NCBI GenBank assembly: GCA_029210865.1
Contig: JARGGE010000183.1
Span: forward strand, 1-6,091
Source of the DNA: Trueperaceae bacterium
Lineage (GTDB): Bacteria; Deinococcota; Deinococci; Deinococcales; Trueperaceae
Reading direction: 5' to 3'
DNA: 6,091 nucleotides
This document shows, piece after piece, positions 1 to 5,134 of the stretch. The notes under the pieces were generated by a model that saw only the letters and a program-made list of their open reading frames with translations, searched no databases and was not told where the DNA came from. The first letter of the stretch is position 1. Every line of letters begins with the position of its first letter. The translations under genes and the position numbers were made by a program.

Positions 1-109
1 CGACCGCGTCTACACGACGCCGGGCTTCGCCGGCGCCGCGCCGAGCGCGCGCATCGAGCTGACGATCGACGGCGGCATCGGGGCCGTGGAGCTCGAGCGG
101 GAGCGGTGA
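1..109 (+). CDS. C-terminal end of a possible toast-rack/LiaF-like (DUF2154-type) protein, partial
   Basis: Only the last 35 residues are in the window; the first whole codon starts at base 2 and the TGA stop is at 107-109. The visible tail begins DRVYTTPGF and ends with RIELTIDGGIGAVELERER. The pattern of an alternating hydrophobic strand, a Gly-Gly turn (DGGIG) and a final short strand rich in Arg and Glu resembles the end of beta-helical toast-rack proteins. These include LiaF C-terminal and DUF4097-like domains, where R-I-E-hydrophobic followed by GGVG is common. In characterised Firmicutes such proteins modulate cell-envelope stress signalling, but that role cannot be assumed here. The gene converges on the SDR gene and ends 6 bases before a strong hairpin. 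The reading frame and stop are clear; the family call rests on a short tail and is tentative. Confidence 0.5.
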   Translation, partial: DRVYTTPGFAGAAPSARIELTIDGGIGAVELERER

Positions 110-115
110 CGGACA

Positions 116-150
116 CGGCGCGCGGCGCCGCCTAGCGGTGCCGCGCGCCG
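116..150. terminator. GC-rich hairpin between convergent genes, probable bidirectional terminator
   Basis: An 11-bp perfect inverted repeat (CGGCGCGCGGC at 116-126, matching 140-150) continues inward as positions 127-130 against 136-139. On the + strand RNA this gives a 15-bp stem with a single G-U wobble (127 with 139) and a 5-base CCTAG loop. On the - strand RNA the same position is an A-C mismatch, so the hairpin is slightly stronger for the + transcript. It starts 6 bases after the stop of the left-hand + gene and lies 19 bases past the SDR stop on the - strand, which is where a shared terminator would sit. There is no T-tract on either side, so it is not a textbook intrinsic terminator. 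In very GC-rich genomes stem-only terminators are often proposed. Confidence 0.7.
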
Positions 151-169
151 CTGGCGCTGGGTCGCGGTG

Positions 170-958
170 CTAGAGCGCCCGGACGGCGCCGCCGTCGACG
201 AGCACCACCGAGCCGTTGACGTAGCTGGCGGCCGGGGAGCACAGGAAGGCGCCGACGCGGCCGAATTCGTCGGGGTGGCCCAAGCGGCCCATCGGCATCG
301 TGGCCAGCGAGGCGGCGCGCACCGCCTCGGGCGTGGTGCCCTGCTTCGCCGCCGCCGCCGCGTCGAGCTCGCGGATGCGCTCGGTGTCGACGCGCCCGGG
401 GGCCAGGCCCACGAACTGGACGTTCTTCGGCCCCAGCTCGATCGCCAGCGACTTGATCATCCCGGCCAGCCCGGGGCGGAAGACGTTCGACAGCATGAGG
501 TTGGGGAGCGGCGTCTTGACGCTCGACGACAGCAGCGTCAGCACGCGCCCGCCGCCAGCCGCCTCGAAGGCCGGCAGCGCCAGCGTGATGCTGCGCACGA
601 CGCTCATGAGCGTGAGCTCGAAGGCGCGCGCCCACTTCGCCTCGTCCAGGTCGACGAAGGTGCCCGGCGGGGGGCCGCCGGCGTTGTTCACCAGCACGTC
701 GAGGCCGCCGAGGCGCTCGAGCGCGGTCGCGAACAGCGCTTCGAGGCTGGCCGCGTCGGCGACGTCGGCGGCGACGCCGTGCACCTCGGCGCCGGTGGCG
801 TCGGCGATGCGCTGGGCGGCCGCTTCGGCGCGCGTGGCGTCGCGCGAGCACAGCACCACGCGCGCCCCTTCGCCCGCGAGGGCCGAGGCGACGGCGTAAC
901 CGAGGCCACCGCTGGCGGCCGTGACGAGCGCTCGTTTCCCGTTCAGTTCGAGGTCCAT
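170..958 (-). CDS. Atypical SDR-family oxidoreductase (BKR-like) with SxxxR in place of YxxxK
   Basis: 262 residues, the normal length for a classical SDR, with a Rossmann fold throughout. The cofactor motif at residues 13-20 reads TAASGGLG, so the first Gly of the usual TGxxxGxG is Ala. SRD (38-40) follows strand 2, where Arg often indicates NADP(H), and an AADV segment lies at 63-66. NNAG is at 91-94, the Ser active-site region (LLSSS) at 142-146, the LAPGRVDTER segment at 185-194, and the C-terminal VLVDGG at 252-257. The usual Tyr-x-x-x-Lys aligns with Ser157 and Arg161 (LSNVFR), and the tetrad Asn appears to be Thr116. From memory, this matches the BKR_like_SDR_like subgroup, which lacks a perfect NAD motif and tetrad. 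The substrate is unknown, and oxidoreductase activity may be altered or absent. The ATG at 956-958 is the only sensible start; no clear Shine-Dalgarno precedes it. It lies 14 bases after the GGDEF-EAL stop on the same strand, so cotranscription is likely. The SDR fold is certain; the function is not. Confidence 0.93.
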   Translation of the reverse strand: MDLELNGKRALVTAASGGLGYAVASALAGEGARVVLCSRDATRAEAAAQRIADATGAEVHGVAADVADAASLEALFATALERLGGLDVLVNNAGGPPPGTFVDLDEAKWARAFELTLMSVVRSITLALPAFEAAGGGRVLTLLSSSVKTPLPNLMLSNVFRPGLAGMIKSLAIELGPKNVQFVGLAPGRVDTERIRELDAAAAAKQGTTPEAVRAASLATMPMGRLGHPDEFGRVGAFLCSPAASYVNGSVVLVDGGAVRAL

Positions 959-972
959 GGATGCATCATGGC

Positions 973-3900
973 CTACGCGGCCCCCTCGGAGCCCGTGGCC
1001 GAGGGCGGCATGGGAACCACCCCCGCCGCTAGGACGACGTCGATCTCCGCTGCCGGCACCGGGTGCCCGAACAGGTAGCCCTGCCCCTGGTCGCAGCCGA
1101 CCTTGCGCAGGAAGGCGAGCTGCGCGGGGGTCTCGATGCCCTCGGCGATCGCGGTGAGGTCGAGCGTCCGGGCGAGCGCGACGATCGCGCGCACGATGCC
1201 GGCATCGTGGGGCGAGCCGAGCGGGTCGCCGAGGTCGGCCACGAACGACTGGTCGACCTTGAGCGCCGTGGCCGGCAGCCGCTTCAGGTAGTTGAGCGAC
1301 GAGTAGGCGGTGCCGAAGTCGTCGATCGAGACGCGGATGCCCAGCGCGCGCATCGCGGTGAGCGTCTTCACGTTCTCCTCGACGTTGCGCATGACCGCCG
1401 ACTCGGTCAGCTCGATCTCGAGGTACTCCGGCGCGAGGCCGGTCGCGGCCAGGACCCCCTCGATGTGGACGACCAGGTCGCGCTCCTGCAACTGGCGCGC
1501 GGAGAGGTTGAACGCGACCACGGTGGGCGTGCCGGCGTCGACCCAGCGGCGCCCCTGCGTGCACGCGAGCGTGAGCAGCCGGCGGCCGATCGCGCCGATG
1601 AGCCCGGAGTCTTCGGCCACCGGGATGAAGGCGCTCGGCGGCACCCAGCCGCGCTCGGGGTGCGGCCAGCGCGCCAGCGCCTCGACCGACGTGACGCGCC
1701 CGTCGGCCAGCGCCACGCGCGGCTGGTAATGCAGGACGAACTCGTCGCGTTCGAGCGCCTTGCGCAGCTGCGCTTCGAGCGAGGCGCGCTCGAGCAGGTC
1801 GCGGTTCATGTCGCGGGTGAAGAAGTGGTACCGGTCCTTGCCATGGTTCTTCGCCTGGTACATGGCGGTGTCGCCGTGCTGGATGAGCGCGTCGGCGCCG
1901 ATGGCGTCGTCCGGGAAGAGCGTGATGCCGATGCTGGCGGAGGTATGGACCTCGTGGCCCGAGACCTGGAACGGGGTGCGAAAGGCGTCCAGGAGCTTCT
2001 CGGCCACGCGCGCGGCCGCCGCGGCGTCGGGGATCTCGGGCAGCACGATGGTGAACTCGTCGCCGCCGATGCGCGCGACCGTGTCTTCCTCGCGGACCGC
2101 CTTCTGCAGCCGCTGCGCGACGCTTCGCAGCAGCGCGTCGCCCACGGCGTGGCCGAGGGTGTCGTTCGTGACCTTCAGGTTGTCGAGGTCGAGGAAGAGC
2201 GCCGCCCCCTTGCGGCCGTTGCGGCGCGCCCGCGCGACCGCCTGCACGAGCCGGTCGCGGAAGAGGATGCGGTTCGGGAGGCCGGTCAGGTGGTCGTGGT
2301 AGGCCATCCGCTCGAGCGCCAGCTCGAGCGAGCGGCGCCGGACCAGCGTCGCCACCTGCGCGCCGAAGGCCTCGGCCAGGCGGTGCGCCTCCTCGCCGAA
2401 GGCGTCGGGCGAGGAGAAGCTGTCGAGGCACAGCGCCGCCACCCGGCGCCCGCTCAGCACGATCGGGACCGTGAGCGTCGCGCGGATGTCCTCGGTGCGG
2501 CCATGGCGGCGCAGCAGCCGGCCGCGCTCGTCGTCGCCGCGCGCTTCGGCGTAGTCGTGCACCACCACCGGGTGCATGGCGTGCTCGGAGACGTGGATCT
2601 CGTCGTCGCCGAAGGTCACCGGCGCCAGGTGCTCGAGGTCGTAGCCGACCGCGGCGGCGAAGCGGTACCGGTCGCCCTCGTCGTCGCGCAGGAGCAGGCT
2701 GCCGGCCTCGGCGCCCGGGGTGGCGGCGACCGCGCTCTCCACCAGCCGCTGGAAGAAGATCGCCCCCTCGAAGCCTTCGTCGAGGGTCTGCTCGATGAAC
2801 CCCATCAGCTTCTCGCGGAACGTGGCGAGCTGGCGCATACGCGCCTCCTGCGCCAGCCGGTCGGTGACGTCGACGATCGTGAGCAGCATCGCCGGGCGCC
2901 CCTCGTGCTCGGTGCGCTCGGCCGAGACCAGCCCGTGCAGCGGCCGACCGTCGCCGCGCGCGAGCTCGACCTCCTCGGTCTTCACTGGCACGCCCGCGGT
3001 CACGCGCGCGCGCAGGTCGCCCGCGAGGTCGCTCGAGGTGGTCCCCAGCGCCTCGCCGAGCGGGCGACCCAGCAGGTCCTCCGCGGGCTGGCCGACGAGC
3101 GCCGCGAAGGCGGGGTTCACGTCGAGGACCACCGCGTGGTCGAGCGTCGCGAGCGCCACCGCGAGCGGGGTGGCGTCGAACATGCGGCGGAAGTGGGTGG
3201 CGGAGGCCTCGGCCACGCGCCGCAGGCGGCGCTCCTGCACCACCAGGTCGGCGTGGTCGACCGCGACCGCCACGAGGTTCGCCGCCATCACGGCCGCGGT
3301 GGCGTGCCGTTCGTCGAGCGCGCCCGGTTCGTCGGCGATGAGCGTCAAGCGACCGAGCACGCGCGGCCCCGTCCGCAGCATCGCCACCACGCGCCGGTCG
3401 GGGGGCAGCTCCTCGTCGCTCTGCCGCGGCGGCCGCGGGTCGACGCCGCCGTGCGCGAGCAGGTCGGCGTCGTCGCCCGCTTCGGTGCGGACGTCCTCGC
3501 GGGCGCCGCGCTCGAGGTACCAGCGGCGCGCCGGGGTGGTGGCGGCGACGAAGGCGTCGAGCGCCGGCCAGATGCTGGCGAGCTCGTGCCCCTCGGCGAC
3601 GGCGGCCGCCAGCTCGCCGGCGCGGTCGAGCAGCAGGCGGAAGTCGCGGAGCACCACGTCGCTGGTCGCCGCGACCGGATCGGGCTCGTCGTCGCGCGTG
3701 GTGTCGTCGCGGAGGAAGGTCGCGCGGGCGCCGTACGGCTGGCCGTCGCGGCCGAAGAGCGGCGCGGCGTCGACGCGCCAGTGGCGCGAGCGGCCGGTGA
3801 TGCTGCGCGAGCGCACCCGCCCCGCCAGGATCCGCTCGCCGCGCAGGGCGCGCGACAGGGGGTCGGCGCCGAGCACCAGCGGCTCCTCGTCGGCGGTGGT

Positions 3901-5079
3901 GAGGTTCCAGGCGTGGCGCCAGCGCTCGGGTGGGTCGCCGACCTCGCCGACGAAGCCCGCGCGCGTCATCATCTTCGAGACCAGCGTCAGCCGGCCGGCG
4001 CCGTCGCACGTCACCAGCCCCAGCTGCGCCTCGTCGATCGCCTCGCGCAGCCGCCCGTGCTCGAGGTGGCCGGCGCGCCCGTGCAGCCAGGGCGTCAGCG
4101 CCTCGTGCGCGCGCGTCAGCCACCAGCCCAAGCGCGCGGCGACGTCATCGAGCGCCTCGGGCGCGGCGAGCAGCGCCACCAGCACCGCGCGCACCGTGCC
4201 GTCGACGCGCACCGGTTCGGCGCGGACGGCGCGCACGCCCAGCGCCTGCGCCGCGCCGGAGCGCAGGAGCCGCGGTCGCGGTCCCGGGCCGGCGAACGGT
4301 TCGGCCGCGTCGTCGTGGTCGAGGTCGGGCACGGCCAGCGGGCGGCCGCGTTCGAAGACGGCCCGCACCAGACCGATGCCCTCGGCGTCGGGGGGCTCGT
4401 CCAGCGTCGACCGCGCCGAGACGCCGTGGCGGGCCTCGAGCGCCAGGCGCCGGCCGTCGTCGGTCAGGCGCCAGACCTCGAGGCCGAGGACGTCGCTGGT
4501 CCGCGCCACGGCGTCGAGGAGCGCCGTGAGGCCCGCGCCAAGGTCGTCGGCGCGCGCCACCTCGGCGTGGAAGCGCGCCAACGCCGCGACGAAGCGGCCG
4601 CCATCGTGCGTGTCCACCGGGTCCGGCGGCACGAACGGAGCGACCGGCGGGCGCTCGAGCGCCTCGGCGACGCGGTCGCGCAACCCGCCGGGCTCGCGGC
4701 CGTCGACGACCTCGACCGCCCCGCGCTCGCGCCAGCTCGCCACCGTCGGCACGTCGATGCGCTCGCTCACGACCACCGTCGGCAGCCCGGGCGCCTCGCG
4801 CCGCACCTGCGCCAAGACCGCGGGCGCCTCGCCGCCGGCGACCACCAGCGCCGACCAGTCGCGGCTGCGCAAGAGGCCGTCGAGGACCGCGCCGGGGCCG
4901 TACGCGCGCACGATCGGCGGCGGGCCCGAGCCGTCGTTGAGCGCCGCGCCCAGGTCGGTGCCCGGCGGCGCGACGACCAGCCAGGCGGCCGTGTCGCGGG
5001 GCCGGGCGAGGTCCCGGAGGGCGGGCGGTTCGCGGGGCGGCGGCTTCACGTCCGTCCAGGATAGGACCGGTCCCTTCAC
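973..5079 (-). CDS. Multisensor diguanylate cyclase/phosphodiesterase (REC-like, GAF-PAS-GAF-PAS-GAF, GGDEF-EAL)
   Basis: 1368 residues, no signal peptide or membrane segment, so probably cytoplasmic. Approximate domains are a degenerate receiver-like fold 31-141, GAF 165-330, PAS 342-460, degenerate GAF-like 475-612, PAS 625-742 (ending VDVTDR), GAF 757-917, GGDEF 922-1092 and EAL 1105-1352. GGDEF makes c-di-GMP from two GTP. The motif is intact at 1005-1009, with HDHLTGLPNR at 928-937, metal-binding Asp964, Asn972 and Asp981, and an inhibitory RxxD (REED 996-999) five residues upstream. EAL hydrolyses c-di-GMP to pGpG. The residues present are EAL 1133-1135, Asn1191, Glu1223 in ELTE, Asp1253-Asp1254, Lys1274, Glu1313 and Glu1316 in AEGIE, and Gln1333. 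Both activities are therefore predicted; in vivo one may dominate or GGDEF may regulate EAL. One EAL change is Ala1258 in DDFGTAYSSL, where Gly is usual. The start used is GTG at 5077-5079, the first after an in-frame stop at 5119-5121. An alternative GTG at 5047-5049 would remove only 10 Pro-rich-region residues. It leads the two-gene - strand unit with the SDR. Confidence 0.95.
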   Translation of the reverse strand: MKGPVLSWTDVKPPPREPPALRDLARPRDTAAWLVVAPPGTDLGAALNDGSGPPPIVRAYGPGAVLDGLLRSRDWSALVVAGGEAPAVLAQVRREAPGLPTVVVSERIDVPTVASWRERGAVEVVDGREPGGLRDRVAEALERPPVAPFVPPDPVDTHDGGRFVAALARFHAEVARADDLGAGLTALLDAVARTSDVLGLEVWRLTDDGRRLALEARHGVSARSTLDEPPDAEGIGLVRAVFERGRPLAVPDLDHDDAAEPFAGPGPRPRLLRSGAAQALGVRAVRAEPVRVDGTVRAVLVALLAAPEALDDVAARLGWWLTRAHEALTPWLHGRAGHLEHGRLREAIDEAQLGLVTCDGAGRLTLVSKMMTRAGFVGEVGDPPERWRHAWNLTTADEEPLVLGADPLSRALRGERILAGRVRSRSITGRSRHWRVDAAPLFGRDGQPYGARATFLRDDTTRDDEPDPVAATSDVVLRDFRLLLDRAGELAAAVAEGHELASIWPALDAFVAATTPARRWYLERGAREDVRTEAGDDADLLAHGGVDPRPPRQSDEELPPDRRVVAMLRTGPRVLGRLTLIADEPGALDERHATAAVMAANLVAVAVDHADLVVQERRLRRVAEASATHFRRMFDATPLAVALATLDHAVVLDVNPAFAALVGQPAEDLLGRPLGEALGTTSSDLAGDLRARVTAGVPVKTEEVELARGDGRPLHGLVSAERTEHEGRPAMLLTIVDVTDRLAQEARMRQLATFREKLMGFIEQTLDEGFEGAIFFQRLVESAVAATPGAEAGSLLLRDDEGDRYRFAAAVGYDLEHLAPVTFGDDEIHVSEHAMHPVVVHDYAEARGDDERGRLLRRHGRTEDIRATLTVPIVLSGRRVAALCLDSFSSPDAFGEEAHRLAEAFGAQVATLVRRRSLELALERMAYHDHLTGLPNRILFRDRLVQAVARARRNGRKGAALFLDLDNLKVTNDTLGHAVGDALLRSVAQRLQKAVREEDTVARIGGDEFTIVLPEIPDAAAAARVAEKLLDAFRTPFQVSGHEVHTSASIGITLFPDDAIGADALIQHGDTAMYQAKNHGKDRYHFFTRDMNRDLLERASLEAQLRKALERDEFVLHYQPRVALADGRVTSVEALARWPHPERGWVPPSAFIPVAEDSGLIGAIGRRLLTLACTQGRRWVDAGTPTVVAFNLSARQLQERDLVVHIEGVLAATGLAPEYLEIELTESAVMRNVEENVKTLTAMRALGIRVSIDDFGTAYSSLNYLKRLPATALKVDQSFVADLGDPLGSPHDAGIVRAIVALARTLDLTAIAEGIETPAQLAFLRKVGCDQGQGYLFGHPVPAAEIDVVLAAGVVPMPPSATGSEGAA
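5058..5063 (-). promoter_or_regulatory. Possible -10 box (TATCCT) for the - strand operon
   Basis: Reading the - strand, TATCCT lies at 5063-5058 and matches TATAAT at four of six positions. It sits 8 bases before the alternative GTG start at 5049-5047. If used, transcription would begin at or just before that GTG, making it nearly leaderless and arguing for the shorter protein. No convincing -35 box was found 16-18 bases upstream. It is inside the coding sequence if the GTG at 5079 is the true start, so this is only a candidate. Confidence 0.25.
5064..5073. repeat. 10-bp perfect palindrome GGACCGGTCC near the GGDEF-EAL start
   Basis: GGACCGGTCC is its own reverse complement. It lies next to the TATCCT candidate box, or in codons 3-6 of the longer GGDEF-EAL reading frame, depending on which GTG start is used. 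It could be a half-site for a dimeric regulator. Short self-complementary GC words are common by chance in such a GC-rich genome, so it is recorded as a sequence fact with no assigned role. Confidence 0.35.
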
Positions 5080-5096
5080 GCCGATGCGAGATGGGC

Positions 5097-5125
5097 TTCT
5101 TCGCTCCGGACGGCGGCGCTAGCAT
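5097..5125 (+). promoter_or_regulatory. Candidate leaderless promoter of the ABC transporter gene
   Basis: TAGCAT at 5120-5125 matches the sigma-70 type -10 consensus at four of six positions, including the conserved TA and final T. It ends exactly 6 bases before the ATG at 5132, so the expected transcription start falls on or next to the A of the start codon. Seventeen bases upstream is TTCTTC (5097-5102), a poor -35 with the leading TT. No Shine-Dalgarno lies at the usual distance from the ATG, which agrees with leaderless translation. The T-A-G of this same box is an in-frame stop that fixes the start. Inferred from pattern only. Confidence 0.45.
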
Positions 5126-5134
5126 GGCGCCATG
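5123..5134. repeat. 12-bp perfect palindrome CATGGCGCCATG covering the ABC gene start codon
   Basis: CATGGCGCCATG equals its reverse complement and spans the end of the proposed -10 box, the discriminator and the ATG at 5132-5134. It also creates an out-of-frame ATG at 5124. It could be an operator bound by a dimeric repressor, or a small hairpin at the 5' end of the mRNA, or chance. The symmetry is seen directly; any role is inference. Confidence 0.4.

Noticed and set aside
300..899. A 199-residue + strand open frame inside the SDR gene
   Set aside because: Antisense shadow with Ser/Ala/Arg-rich composition and no homology pattern.
959..972. Tandem ATGATG just before the SDR start (at 969-964 on the - strand)
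   Set aside because: These ATGs are out of frame with the SDR and meet a stop after 8 codons, so they are unlikely to be functional starts, though a tiny upstream reading frame cannot be excluded.
959..4123. Upstream extension of the SDR frame to give a 1317-residue fusion
   Set aside because: The extension runs out of frame through the GGDEF-EAL gene and is Arg/Ala/Gly low-complexity. The SDR fold starts right after the ATG at 958.
1063..5064. A 1333-residue open frame on the + strand, antisense to nearly all of the GGDEF-EAL gene
   Set aside because: Its product is rich in Arg, Ala, His, Gly and Gln with no recognisable domain, as expected for a stop-poor antisense frame in very GC-rich DNA. 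The - strand frame has clear domains throughout.
2720..5122. An 800-residue Ser/Arg/Ala-rich open frame on the + strand
   Set aside because: Low-complexity composition and complete overlap with the well-supported - strand gene mark it as a GC-driven shadow frame.
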